Part shown: positions 16,426 through 24,888 of the stretch, one piece after another
Position numbering within the stretch: the first letter of the stretch is position 1
How the letters are laid out: each line of letters starts with the position of its first letter
Assembly (NCBI GenBank): GCA_021792935.1
Contig: JAJYTS010000003.1
Span: forward strand, 1 to 61,674
DNA length: 61,674 nt
Origin: Bacillota bacterium
GTDB lineage: Bacteria; Bacillota; Sulfobacillia; Sulfobacillales; Sulfobacillaceae
Direction of reading: 5' to 3'
Made by a program: the position numbers and the translations under genes
The notes under the pieces: generated by a model
Database searches by the model: none
What the model was told of the DNA's origin: nothing
The model's input: only the letters and a program-made list of their open reading frames with translations

Positions 16426-17259
16426 ATGCCGGTATTAGCTCTTTGGGCGTGGGTTGTGCTGCGAGTCGGCGCGTTGGCGGGCGAAAGAGTATCATTTCAT
16501 GGATTAGGCCGGGACAGGGGTGCCTTAGCCACTTCCGCCATCGCTTATGGAGGCGCGGCCATCTTGTTGTGGATGGTATGTTTGCTGGCCCATCGCGCAA
16601 TTTGGGTTAACGGCGCGCTTTTGCCGGCGGCGATTTATGCCCTGTCGTTTATTTGTTACACCCAAGCACTGGCTAAGGGTCCGGTAGGACTGGTCAGCGC
16701 GTTTGCCAATGCCACCGTGCTCATGCTATTTTTTCTCTCGCCGCGTTGGGATGTTCCATCCATAGCGGGGATTATTATTTTTGCTCTGGGCTCTTTTTTG
16801 GTACTTCCCAGTAAATTCCGGGCCTCATCCGCGGTGGTTTGGATGCTTGTGAGCGATGTTACCTTGGTGGCGGGGCGGCTTCTGGACGCGCACCACCTTC
16901 CGGCGATGTCGCTCCCTTACGCGGCCAGCCTTTTTACCGCCGTGGTTGTTTGGCTGGCCATTCCCATCACGGCGTTAGGGGCGTGGTCATCCGCCTTTGA
17001 ATTGACCCGCGACCGTCCTGGTTGGGGTATTGCCGCGGCGGGATTTAACAGTTTCTCTTATTTGACGGTGCTCGAACTTTTGCGTCAGTTTTCCCCCACG
17101 CTGGTGGAAGCGGTATCCGCCTCCGCCGGGGTGGCCGCCACGGTCGCTGGCGTCGTGGTTTTTCGTGAGGATGGAGCCGCACGAAAAGTGACGGCAGCCA
17201 CTTTTATGACTCTTGCGACACTTATTCTGATCTATAGTCAGTCGGGAAAGATGCGGTAG
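16426..17259 (+). CDS. EamA/DMT-family membrane transporter
   Basis: A 277-residue integral membrane protein with about eight to nine hydrophobic segments and two related halves, as in EamA drug/metabolite exporters. Each half ends with the typical small-residue helix: GPVGLVSAFANATVLMLFF and SPTLVEAVSASAGVAATVAG. The ATG at 16426 follows GGGAGG by 5 bases. Substrate unknown. Cobalamin adenosyltransferase begins 27 bp downstream, so co-transcription is possible. Confidence 0.8.
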   Translation: MPVLALWAWVVLRVGALAGERVSFHGLGRDRGALATSAIAYGGAAILLWMVCLLAHRAIWVNGALLPAAIYALSFICYTQALAKGPVGLVSAFANATVLMLFFLSPRWDVPSIAGIIIFALGSFLVLPSKFRASSAVVWMLVSDVTLVAGRLLDAHHLPAMSLPYAASLFTAVVVWLAIPITALGAWSSAFELTRDRPGWGIAAAGFNSFSYLTVLELLRQFSPTLVEAVSASAGVAATVAGVVVFREDGAARKVTAATFMTLATLILIYSQSGKMR

Positions 17260-17286
17260 AATAGAATTATAAGGAAGTGGATACGC

Positions 17287-17832
17287 ATGAAGATTTACAC
17301 CAAGACGGGTGATTTAGGCGAGACCTCTTTGTGGGGAAAGGCGGGCATGAAGCGCACGCGCAAGGATTCCGCGCGTGTTCGCGCGTATGGAGCGGTCGAT
17401 GAAGCCAATGCCTGGGTTGGACTGGCGCGATCCTACGGCCAGATCGACCCGGAATTGGATCATATGTTGGAGACGGTCCAGCATCGACTATTTTCTTTGG
17501 GGGCCGATCTCTCCAATATTAACCCCGAGCGGGAGAACCGTATTAACGAGAGTCATATCGCTGATTTGGAAGAGTGGATAGATCGTTTGGATGGTGCCCT
17601 TCCACCCCTAAAGAAGTTTATTCTTCCGGGGGGTTCCTCCGGCTCTTCGGCCCTGCAGGTGGCGCGTACCGTGGTGCGTCGGGCCGAGCGGCGACTGGTG
17701 AGCTTTTTGGATGATGATTGCGGTTATGCCATCCAATTAAAATTTCTTAATCGCTTGTCCGACTTTTTGTTTGTGGCGGCTCGCCGCGCCAATCAGCTTG
17801 CGGGACGCGATGACGTTTTGGCGGACTTTTAG
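17287..17832 (+). CDS. Cob(I)alamin adenosyltransferase, PduO type
   Basis: A 181-residue enzyme transferring the adenosyl group of ATP to cob(I)alamin to make coenzyme B12. The signatures are YTKTGDLGETSL at the N-terminus, YGAVDEANAW, FILPGGSSGSS, RTVVRRAERR and LNRLSDFLFVAAR. These match the PduO class (not CobA). The start ATG has AAGGAAG upstream. The window encodes a B12-dependent acyl-CoA mutase 5.3 kb downstream, a plausible user of the cofactor. DUF2203 follows by 11 bp. Confidence 0.94.
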   Translation: MKIYTKTGDLGETSLWGKAGMKRTRKDSARVRAYGAVDEANAWVGLARSYGQIDPELDHMLETVQHRLFSLGADLSNINPERENRINESHIADLEEWIDRLDGALPPLKKFILPGGSSGSSALQVARTVVRRAERRLVSFLDDDCGYAIQLKFLNRLSDFLFVAARRANQLAGRDDVLADF

Positions 17833-17843
17833 GAGGACCTGGA

Positions 17844-18278
17844 GTGCAGCCACGATTATTCAGTATTGATGAGGCCAATCAGCTTTTGGCGGAATTACGG
17901 TCGGAGCTGGGGGATCTGAACAATATGCAGCAGCAAGCGCGAAAAAAATATGAAGAGATGCGCGATATTCGAGAAGTGGGATACCGGCCGGACGGTAATC
18001 TGATCATGCTGTCGGACTATCAGGAAACCAAACGCGAGTTTGATCGCATCGTGGCAAACGCCAACCAGGTGCTGAGTGAAATAAATCGACGCGGTTGCCG
18101 CGTGACCGATGTGGAAACTGGTCTGGTGGATTTTCCGGCGCGAGTCGACGGGGTTCCGGTGTACTTATGTTGGCAAAAGGACGAAGAGGAAATCGGCTAC
18201 TATCATGGTTTGGAAGAAGGGTTCGCGGGACGTCGCCCGCTTCCCCAAAAGCTTAATCCCGGTGAAGGGCGCAATTAG
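17844..18278 (+). CDS. DUF2203 family protein
   Basis: A 144-residue cytosolic protein. The N-terminal half is a charged helical stretch (FSIDEANQLLAELRSEL... through the heptad-rich EMRDIREVG), the C-terminal half shows the family's conserved GLVDFPARVDG, VYLCWQKDEEEIGYYH and GFAGRRPL. Function unknown. The GTG at 17844 has AGGAGG 7 bases upstream and lies 11 bp from the adenosyltransferase, so these form one operon. Its end overlaps the convergent HD gene by 4 bp. Confidence 0.85.
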   Translation: MQPRLFSIDEANQLLAELRSELGDLNNMQQQARKKYEEMRDIREVGYRPDGNLIMLSDYQETKREFDRIVANANQVLSEINRRGCRVTDVETGLVDFPARVDGVPVYLCWQKDEEEIGYYHGLEEGFAGRRPLPQKLNPGEGRN

Positions 18279-18850
18279 GGATTGAGACCTAAGTCCCGGG
18301 CGAGCGGCGTTAATGCCTCCACAATGAATGGGATAAAGGCGTCAAGCTCCATGTCCATGCCGTGCACTCCGGCGTAAACCTCGTCCCTGTTCACACCGCG
18401 CGCGAATCCCTTATCCTTAAGCTTCTTGATGACAGAGCGGGGCGAAACCTGACTCAGGCTCTTGTCGGGTTTTACCAAGGCTACCGCGACGATAAATCCG
18501 GTCAGCTCGTCGGCGGCGAAGATCGACCGCTTTAGCAATGTGTCACGGGGAATATTATTTTCGGTAACGTGGGAGCGAATGGCTTCGATAATCTTTTCAG
18601 GGAAGCCTTCGCTTTGAAGAATGCGGCCTCCTTCAATGGTGTGCTGCCCAATCTCAGGGTATCTTTCGTAGTCAAAATCATGGAGTAGCCCCACCAGACC
18701 GAATAGGTCTACATCATCGCCGTGGCGTATGGCGATAGCCCTCATCACCGCTTCTACCGCCAAGCCATGCTTGACCAGATTGGGATTCTTCGTATAACGG
18801 TTTAAAAGTTCCCAAGCTTGTTCACGTGCGGGCCAAACTTTGGCAGGCAA
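18275..18850 (-). CDS. HD-domain metal-dependent phosphohydrolase
   Basis: A 191-residue cytosolic HD protein. Conserved metal ligands appear in order: VKHGLAVEAVM, LLHDFDYE (the HD), GQHTIEGG and IRSHV. This is the short HDIG-like uncharacterised class often labelled as hydrolases of nucleotide substrates; the substrate is unknown. The TTG at 18848-18850 is preferred because GGAGGG precedes it by 7 bases and an extended -10 lies just upstream; the longer frame to 18961 would start ahead of the promoter. It is divergent from the ferredoxin-NADP reductase. Confidence 0.85.
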   Translation of the reverse strand: MPAKVWPAREQAWELLNRYTKNPNLVKHGLAVEAVMRAIAIRHGDDVDLFGLVGLLHDFDYERYPEIGQHTIEGGRILQSEGFPEKIIEAIRSHVTENNIPRDTLLKRSIFAADELTGFIVAVALVKPDKSLSQVSPRSVIKKLKDKGFARGVNRDEVYAGVHGMDMELDAFIPFIVEALTPLARDLGLNP

Positions 18851-18880
18851 GGATTTTCCCTCCAAGTCAAGACTGAAGTG

Positions 18881-18889
18881 ATTATAACA
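18881..18889 (-). promoter_or_regulatory. Extended -10 promoter of the HD gene
   Basis: On the minus strand, TGTTATAAT (extended -10 with perfect TATAAT) sits about 30 bp before the TTG start; no good -35 is visible. Confidence 0.6.
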
Positions 18890-18905
18890 CGCTCGGCCCA
18901 TAGTT

Positions 18906-18934
18906 TTGACACCCGTAGTGCCCTTCCGTACACT
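18906..18934 (+). promoter_or_regulatory. Promoter of the ferredoxin-NADP reductase gene
   Basis: -35 TTGACA at 18906-18911, 17 bp spacer, -10 TACACT at 18929-18934, about 39 bp before the ATG. It lies back to back with the HD gene promoter. Confidence 0.65.
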
Positions 18935-18972
18935 AGAGAGCGGAAATTTCACCATTAGCAACGGAAAGCGGG

Positions 18973-19923
18973 ATGACGATGGCGGATGCGGCAGATGTCA
19001 CCATTATTGGTGGCGGGCCGGTCGGGCTATTCGGCATGTATTGCGCCGGTCTTAATTGTCTTGATGCGCAATTGCTGGAAAGTCTTGATCGGGTTGGGGG
19101 CCAGCTTGAACATTTATATCCGGAAAAGCCCATTTACGATGTGGGGGGGTTCCCGAAAATTAGCGGGCGAGAGCTGATAGAACAGTTAAAGCGGCAAGCT
19201 TTCCAATACTCCGGCAGGGTGGTTCCCAATGTCACAGCCAGTTCGTTGGAGACTGGTTCTTTGCGACACCGCATACACACAAATCAAGGAATTTTCGAAT
19301 CTCGAGTCGTTATTATTACTGCGGGTATTGGCGAGTTCATACCCCGTCGGATGAATATTCCCGCCATCGATCAATTTGAAGGTCGGGGTCTTTATTATGT
19401 CGTTAATCAATTAAGTGATTTTGACGGGCAACGGGTGCTGGTGGTGGGCGGCGGCGATTCCGCAGCAGACTGGGCTATGGCTATTGCCGACCGTGCTCAA
19501 CAGGTAACCATGATTCATCGCCGTGACGCGTTTCAGTGCCATAAAGACAGTCTTCGCAAGCTTCAAAGCCACTCCGCGGTGGCATTGGTGCCCAACCGGT
19601 CCTTGTTGAGGTTAGAGGGAGACCAACAGGTGCAGCGTGCCTATCTTCAGGATACCAAAGAGGGGCCGCTTGCCGACCCCTTGACTGTAGACCGCGTCAT
19701 TATCGCGATTGGGTTGGTGGCGGGAACGGCGATTTTCCAGGAATGGGGGCTTCCCCTAGAAGGGCATGAGATTCGGGTGGCGAGCGATATGAGTACGGGC
19801 CGCCCGGGGGTGTATGCCGCTGGCGACGTGGCCACCTATCCCGGGAAGGTGAAGCTTATTGCCGCTGGATTTGGTGAAGTGGCCACGGCGGTTGAGGCGG
19901 CTTGCAAGTTTCTGGGCGCTTGA
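18973..19923 (+). CDS. Ferredoxin/flavodoxin-NADP+ reductase (YumC type)
   Basis: A 316-residue flavoprotein of the thioredoxin-reductase fold. The FAD site GGGPVGLFG (residues 13-21) and GDVATYPGKVKL near the C-terminus, together with the NADP site VVGGGDSAADWA, are clear. The redox CxxC of thioredoxin reductases is absent, as expected for YumC-type enzymes that pass electrons between NADPH and ferredoxin. A second ATG at 18979 is a possible start. The gene has its own promoter. It may supply low-potential electrons for biosynthesis. Confidence 0.9.
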   Translation: MTMADAADVTIIGGGPVGLFGMYCAGLNCLDAQLLESLDRVGGQLEHLYPEKPIYDVGGFPKISGRELIEQLKRQAFQYSGRVVPNVTASSLETGSLRHRIHTNQGIFESRVVIITAGIGEFIPRRMNIPAIDQFEGRGLYYVVNQLSDFDGQRVLVVGGGDSAADWAMAIADRAQQVTMIHRRDAFQCHKDSLRKLQSHSAVALVPNRSLLRLEGDQQVQRAYLQDTKEGPLADPLTVDRVIIAIGLVAGTAIFQEWGLPLEGHEIRVASDMSTGRPGVYAAGDVATYPGKVKLIAAGFGEVATAVEAACKFLGA

Positions 19924-19925
19924 GG

Positions 19926-19953
19926 TTTTGGCTTTAAAAGGCTGTGATACAAT
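19926..19953 (+). promoter_or_regulatory. Extended -10 promoter of the aldolase gene
   Basis: TGATACAAT (TG at 19945-19946, -10 TACAAT at 19948-19953) with a weak -35 TTTTGG at 19926-19931. It lies between the reductase stop and the aldolase GTG. Confidence 0.55.
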
Positions 19954-20006
19954 TTTTTTACGAGGATGGATTTTCCTCGGAACCTGAACGAAAGGCAGGG
20001 TTTGAG

Positions 20007-20903
20007 GTGGCAAAACGACCCCATTTGGATGAGTTGAACTTAGCGACTGGAAAAAAGGCGCGGCTCTACCGATTGTTGTATCAGGCTGGTCCCGCCAACG
20101 GGACATTGATGATTTTGCCGATCGATCAAGGCTTGGAACACGGTCCGCGCGACTTTTTCGACGCGCCCGAAAGTCAAGATCCGTCTTTTCAGTTCCACAT
20201 CGCCTTGGAGGGAAGATTTTCGGCCATTGCCTGTCAGATCGGCCTGGCCGAGAAATATTATCCATCGTACGCCGGAAAGATTCCCTTGATTTTAAAGCTC
20301 AATGGCAAGACGGAGATTCCCTCCGATGAATCCCCCATATCTCCGCTCATTGCGTCGGTCGAGGATGCCGTGCGGCTAGGGGCCGACGCGGTTGGTTATA
20401 CGCTTTACGTTGGCTCTAGTCGCCAAGATGAGGATTTCTCGCAGTTTCGGCGGATTCGGGAGGACGCGGATCGGTATGGGCTTCCCGTGGTTGTTTGGTC
20501 CTACCCCCGTGGTGCCGCTATTGAGTCGCGGGGAGGCAAAGACACCGTCTACGCGGTGGACTACGCGGCACGGGTAGCGCAGGAACTGGGGGCTGACGTG
20601 ATAAAGCTCAACGTCCCCAAGGTTGACTCCCCTAAACTTAATCAGGCGCCGAAAGCCTATCAGCGGGAGTGGACACAACAATCGGCGTTGGAACAAGTGG
20701 TGCGTTCGGCTGGCAATTCCCTTGTGATTTTCGCGGGGGGAGAAAGGCGCGAAGGGGCGGACGCGTTGGGGAAGGCCGAGGCTTGTATGCAGGCGGGAGC
20801 GACCGGGCTTATTTTTGGCAGAAACGTGTGGCAGCGGCCGTTTTCGGAGGCGATGAAAATAGCTCAAGAGATACACGCGATGTTGGAGAAACACGCCTTT
20901 TAG
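20007..20903 (+). CDS. Class I fructose-bisphosphate aldolase (DhnA/FbaB type)
   Basis: A 298-residue Schiff-base aldolase splitting fructose-1,6-bisphosphate. The family pattern is visible: MILPIDQGLEHGP, PLILKLNG, GYTLYVGS, VVWSYPRG, the ADVIKLNVPK strand carrying the likely Schiff-base Lys, VIFAGGE and GLIFGRNVWQR at the phosphate site. The GTG at 20007 follows AGG/GGG-type ribosome sequence and lies about 50 bp behind the promoter, which rules out the longer frame starting at 19944. It belongs with the sugar-phosphate genes at the window start, though not adjacent. Confidence 0.9.
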   Translation: MAKRPHLDELNLATGKKARLYRLLYQAGPANGTLMILPIDQGLEHGPRDFFDAPESQDPSFQFHIALEGRFSAIACQIGLAEKYYPSYAGKIPLILKLNGKTEIPSDESPISPLIASVEDAVRLGADAVGYTLYVGSSRQDEDFSQFRRIREDADRYGLPVVVWSYPRGAAIESRGGKDTVYAVDYAARVAQELGADVIKLNVPKVDSPKLNQAPKAYQREWTQQSALEQVVRSAGNSLVIFAGGERREGADALGKAEACMQAGATGLIFGRNVWQRPFSEAMKIAQEIHAMLEKHAF

Positions 20904-20914
20904 ATGACCAAGCG

Positions 20915-20941
20915 CCCCTTGGCGGCTGTTGCCAGGGGGCG
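20915..20941 (+). terminator. GC-rich hairpin after the aldolase gene
   Basis: CGCCCCTTGGC and GCCAGGGGGCG form an 11-bp stem with one mismatch around a short loop, but no T-run follows, so termination is uncertain. Confidence 0.4.
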
Positions 20942-21072
20942 TGAGACTATCCGTCACCCGACAATTTGCCGTCAGGGCGGGGCGCACTCATTCCAGTCCT
21001 AGAATACCGTGCTAGAGGCAGCTTAATGGCGCGTCACGGGGACAAGGAAAGGATTGGTGTGGTTCAACGGCG

Positions 21073-21915
21073 ATGGTGGACATTAAACAGCAGCGGTGGT
21101 TTGAAAAGCCTGTGCGGGAAGCGCGGGGTCGCCTATTCCGGCGATTTGTCGTCCGCACCCATTTAGTTCGCCCCGGCGAGCATTTGGAGAAGTCTCTTGC
21201 CGGCTATCTTATGCCGGGCATTGAGGACGGCGATATTATCGTCTTGGGCGAGAAGATTGTGGCAATTGCCGAAGGCCGGGCGGTCACGTTAAGTTCGGTG
21301 CGGCCACGGCCTTTGGCGCGGTTTTTAGCCGCCAGGGTGCGGCCATTGGGGTATGGGTTGGGGCTTCGCCGTCCTGAGACCATGGAAATGGCTTTGAGGG
21401 AAGCCGGCGCCGTTCGCATCTTAGTGGCTGCTCTGGCGGGTGCGCTAGACCGTGTCCGTCGTCGTTCAGGAAGTTTTTATCGCGTGGCTGGAAGGCGAGT
21501 CGCGGCTATTGACGGGCCGGGTCCCACAACCATCCCCCCCTATGACCAATATATTGTTTTAGCGCCGGAGCGTCCGTTTTCAGTGATTGCGGCTTTGTCG
21601 CGCCGATTGGGCTGCTCGGTGGCGGTGGTGGATGTCAACGATATCGGCAGTGAAGTGCTGGCGTCATCGCCCGGCACTGATGTCGGCCTGGTTCGGGAGC
21701 TCATGCGGGATAATCCGATGGGGCAAGGGGCGCAGGGAACTCCTGTCGCTGTCCTGCGACTGGCGGGAGTCGGTCATCCGATAAGAGAGTGGCCCTTGAC
21801 CCAAAATTGGGGAAGCGGTGGTTGGATGACCCCTGTGGCGGGGGTCGGTGATGCCGGGCTGCGGTTAACCTTTAGTACAACCGCGGCCGCTAGATCGCGA
21901 GTGGGCCCGGATTGA
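21073..21915 (+). CDS. Coenzyme F420-0:L-glutamate ligase-like protein (CofE/FbiB family)
   Basis: A 280-residue protein with the CofE-type pattern: RTHLVRPGEHLEKSL, GDIIVLGEKIVAIAEGR, LGYGLGLRRPETMEMA, and the DVNDIGSEVL segment matching the NDxG metal-binding region. Family members add glutamates to coenzyme F420-0; Firmicute relatives of this short type are uncharacterised, and no other F420 gene is in the window, so the substrate is open. It stands between the aldolase and the amino acid dehydrogenase. The ATG at 21073 has no strong ribosome site. Confidence 0.65.
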   Translation: MVDIKQQRWFEKPVREARGRLFRRFVVRTHLVRPGEHLEKSLAGYLMPGIEDGDIIVLGEKIVAIAEGRAVTLSSVRPRPLARFLAARVRPLGYGLGLRRPETMEMALREAGAVRILVAALAGALDRVRRRSGSFYRVAGRRVAAIDGPGPTTIPPYDQYIVLAPERPFSVIAALSRRLGCSVAVVDVNDIGSEVLASSPGTDVGLVRELMRDNPMGQGAQGTPVAVLRLAGVGHPIREWPLTQNWGSGGWMTPVAGVGDAGLRLTFSTTAAARSRVGPD

Positions 21916-21917
21916 TT

Positions 21918-21923
21918 TATAAT
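21918..21923 (+). promoter_or_regulatory. Probable -10 element before the amino acid dehydrogenase
   Basis: A perfect TATAAT at 21918-21923 right after the preceding stop codon; the -35 is poor. The leader of about 70 bases contains the arms GGTCGT and ACGACC, which could form a hairpin. I do not recognise a riboswitch in it. Confidence 0.4.
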
Positions 21924-21998
21924 GGGGGCAGTCAGGCGGCCGACGGGTCGTCAGATCCCTGTCAAAGGCGGTGACGGAACGACCCTGGGGTCGGGAGC

Positions 21999-23066
21999 AT
22001 GATGGACATTTTCGACGAAATGGCGCAAAGAGGCCACGAACAAGTTATTTTTAATTATGATCGGGCCTCGGGACTGAAGGCAATTATCGCGATTCACGAT
22101 ACGACGCTTGGCCCGGCTTTGGGAGGCTGTCGGATGCTTCCTTACGTTAGCGAGCAAGCGGCCTTAACAGATGTTTTGCGATTATCGGAAGGAATGACCT
22201 ATAAGGCGGCGGCCGCCGGCCTAGATTTTGGCGGAGGGAAAGCCGTGATCATTGGTGATCCGGCCACCAATAAGTCGGAAGCGCTTTTCCGCGCATTGGG
22301 GCGATTCATTGACACCCTCCATGGTCGTTACCGAACTGGCGAGGATGTTGGCACAGCGGAGGACGACTTTGTTCAGTCCTTGCGGGAGACCCATTATTTA
22401 GTGGGATTGCCCCGGGCTTATGGGGGATCTGGGGATACGGGAGACAATACTGCGCTCGGAGTCATGCAGGCCATTCACGCGGCACTGGTGCACCGGTTCG
22501 GTAGTTCCTCCCTAAAGGGACGCCGGGTGGCGGTGCAAGGATTGGGAAAGGTTGGCTATCACGTGGCGCGCCACGCCATTGAAGAGGGCGCTGAGGTTGT
22601 GGGGGCGGACATCAATCCCCATGTGGTGGGTCGGGTTGCCTCGGAACTCGGAGTGGAGCCCACCGACCCTTGGGCAGTGTTGGAGACACCCTGTGACGTC
22701 TTCTCTCCCTGTGCCTTGGGTAGTGTCATCAACCGGGAAACGGTTGAAAGTTTGGCGTGTCAGATAGTGGCTGGGTCCGCCAACAATCAGTTGGAGGATG
22801 ACAGTCTGGCGGACAGGCTTCGGCAGCGTAATATTTTGTACGCCCCCGATTTTATTGCCAATGCGGGTGGGCTCATTCAAGTGGCGGATGAGATTCAAGG
22901 ATATAATCCAGAACGGGTTAAGCACCAAATCGAGTCTATTTACGACGTGTTGTCGGCCATCTTTAAGCAGGCGGAGGAGAATGGCCAGTCGACGGTGGCG
23001 GTGGCCTTGGAGCATGTTCGGCAGCGCCTGCAATATGTTCATCAAATTCGCCGGGTACGTTCGTAA
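21999..23066 (+). CDS. Leucine/valine dehydrogenase (Glu/Leu/Phe/Val dehydrogenase family)
   Basis: A 355-residue NAD-dependent enzyme deaminating branched-chain amino acids to 2-oxo acids. Typical text: GPALGGCRM, GMTYKAAAAGLDFGGGKAVI (catalytic and substrate Lys), TGEDVGT, GSGDTGDNTA, the Rossmann GLGKVGYHVA and APDFIANAGGLI. Length matches leucine dehydrogenases (about 364). It lies 50 bp upstream of the acyl-CoA mutase, which suggests a role in branched-chain amino acid catabolism. A second ATG at 22002 is equally possible as start; GGGAG precedes both. Confidence 0.9.
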   Translation: MMDIFDEMAQRGHEQVIFNYDRASGLKAIIAIHDTTLGPALGGCRMLPYVSEQAALTDVLRLSEGMTYKAAAAGLDFGGGKAVIIGDPATNKSEALFRALGRFIDTLHGRYRTGEDVGTAEDDFVQSLRETHYLVGLPRAYGGSGDTGDNTALGVMQAIHAALVHRFGSSSLKGRRVAVQGLGKVGYHVARHAIEEGAEVVGADINPHVVGRVASELGVEPTDPWAVLETPCDVFSPCALGSVINRETVESLACQIVAGSANNQLEDDSLADRLRQRNILYAPDFIANAGGLIQVADEIQGYNPERVKHQIESIYDVLSAIFKQAEENGQSTVAVALEHVRQRLQYVHQIRRVRS

Positions 23067-23116
23067 GGACTTGGAACCGGAAAGTTTTGGGGGCGACGAC
23101 AAGAGGGGGCTAGCAA

Positions 23117-24760
23117 GTGGCGACAGAGGTAAAGAAGGGGTTGGCATCTGATCCATCGGAACTTGCCGACCCATATCGCGGCCAACGGCAGTATCGCACT
23201 TTATCCGGCATTCCCATTAAAGCGTTGTATGAAGAGTCGGACCGGACCGACGGCGGAGAAATCGGGATCCCGGGTCAATATCCCTACACCCGGGGCATTC
23301 ATGACACCATGTATCGCGGGCGTCTATGGACCATGCGCCAGTTCGCGGGATTTGGAACCGCACGGGAAACTAATCAACGCTTTCGCTATCTTTTGGAACA
23401 GGGACAAACGGGACTATCCGTAGCATTCGATATGCCGACATTAATGGGCTATGACTCGGATGAGCCCCACAGCTTGGGAGAAGTGGGCCGCGAGGGCGTA
23501 GCCATCGACACCATTGAGGACATGGAAAAATTGTTTGAGAGCATTCCCTTGGATCAAGTCTCCACGTCCATGACGATTAATGGGCCGGCTCCGATTATTT
23601 GGGCCATGTATCTGGTGGCGGCTGAACGGCAAGGGGTGCCTTGGACAAAAGTGCGCGGCACCTTGCAGGCGGATATTTTAAAGGAGTACATCGCCCAAAA
23701 AGAGTGGCTTTTTCCACCGGAGCCTTCCATGCGGCTCATGGTGGACATGATGGCGTTTGCCACCGAGTACGTTCCTCAGTGGAATTCGATTAGTATTAGC
23801 GGGTACCATATTCGTGAAGCGGGCTCAACGGCGGCGCAGGAACTCGCTTTTACTCTGGCTGATGGATTTGCCTACGTGGAGGCTGGCATTGCCGCGGGTC
23901 TGGACGTCAACGCGTTTTCTCCCCGCTTATCCTTTTTCTTTAATTCACACATCGATTTCTTTGAGGAGATCGCCAAGTTTCGTGCCGCGCGGCGCATTTG
24001 GGCGCGGCATATGAAAGAAAAGTATGGCGCCACCAACCCCAAGGCATGGACGATGCGGTTTCACACCCAGACCGCGGGATGTTCCCTGACAGCTCAGCAG
24101 CCCGAAAACAATATTATCCGCACGGCTTATGAGGCCTTAGCGGCGGTGCTGGGCGGCACCCAATCGCTGCACACCAACTCGATGGATGAGGTGTTGTCGC
24201 TTCCTACGGAAAAAGCGGTTAAAGTGGCCTTGCGGACCCAACAGATCGCGGCCTATGAAACCGGTGTGGCCAATACCGTAGACCCTCTGGCCGGGTCGTT
24301 TTTTGTGGAGGCGCTCACCGATGAGATGGAGCGCCAGGCGGAGGAGTATTTTACCCGTATCGAGGATATGGGTGGAGTTCTTAAAGGAATTGAAAACGGA
24401 TTCTTTCAGCGCGAGATTGCGGAAGCGTCATACCGGTATCAAAAAGAGCTGGAAAATCACCAGCAAATTATGGTCGGGGTTAACGCCTTCGTCGAGGAAG
24501 AAACGGAACGCATTCCCATCCTCAAGATTGACCCATCCGTAGAAAAAGAGCAGTGCCAGCGTGTGCAAAACTGGCGGCAAAGCCTGGATCGCGGAGTCGT
24601 GCAAGGGACTTTGGACGCTTTGCGGCAAGCCTGTAGTACGCCCGACGCTCCTATAATGCCCGTTATTGTTGACTGCGTGCGGGCAGGCGCCAGCGAAGGG
24701 GAAATTTGCGCGGCCATGAAGGATGTCTTTGGCACCTGGCGGGAACGTCCCGTTTTTTAA
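23117..24760 (+). CDS. B12-dependent acyl-CoA mutase large subunit (methylmalonyl-CoA mutase family, isobutyryl-CoA mutase signature)
   Basis: A 547-residue substrate-binding subunit without the C-terminal B12 domain, which must be encoded elsewhere. Family motifs: [50 protein letters not shown]. The two residues that separate substrates read Phe76 (in RQFAGF) and Gln194 (in KEYIAQKEW). Methylmalonyl-CoA mutase has Tyr and Arg there; isobutyryl-CoA mutase has Phe and Gln. I therefore infer isobutyryl-/n-butyryl-CoA interconversion. The GTG start follows AGAGGGGG. The upstream amino acid dehydrogenase supports valine or leucine catabolism. Confidence 0.9.
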   Translation: MATEVKKGLASDPSELADPYRGQRQYRTLSGIPIKALYEESDRTDGGEIGIPGQYPYTRGIHDTMYRGRLWTMRQFAGFGTARETNQRFRYLLEQGQTGLSVAFDMPTLMGYDSDEPHSLGEVGREGVAIDTIEDMEKLFESIPLDQVSTSMTINGPAPIIWAMYLVAAERQGVPWTKVRGTLQADILKEYIAQKEWLFPPEPSMRLMVDMMAFATEYVPQWNSISISGYHIREAGSTAAQELAFTLADGFAYVEAGIAAGLDVNAFSPRLSFFFNSHIDFFEEIAKFRAARRIWARHMKEKYGATNPKAWTMRFHTQTAGCSLTAQQPENNIIRTAYEALAAVLGGTQSLHTNSMDEVLSLPTEKAVKVALRTQQIAAYETGVANTVDPLAGSFFVEALTDEMERQAEEYFTRIEDMGGVLKGIENGFFQREIAEASYRYQKELENHQQIMVGVNAFVEEETERIPILKIDPSVEKEQCQRVQNWRQSLDRGVVQGTLDALRQACSTPDAPIMPVIVDCVRAGASEGEICAAMKDVFGTWRERPVF

Positions 24761-24888
24761 TCAATCGATTCCTGGGTGGACATTGAGTTCCTGGATGCGG
24801 CAGGGAGACCATTCCCCAATCGAGGCGCCGAACCGGATGGAATAATGGGCAAAGCGCGGTGTGGCTCTGTCTTAGCGGAGGACAAGGC

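Noticed and set aside
20376-20987. 203-residue minus frame
   Set aside because: Antisense shadow of the class I aldolase, with no protein-like features.
22512-23174. 220-residue minus frame
   Set aside because: Antisense to the amino acid dehydrogenase; no motif or ribosome site.
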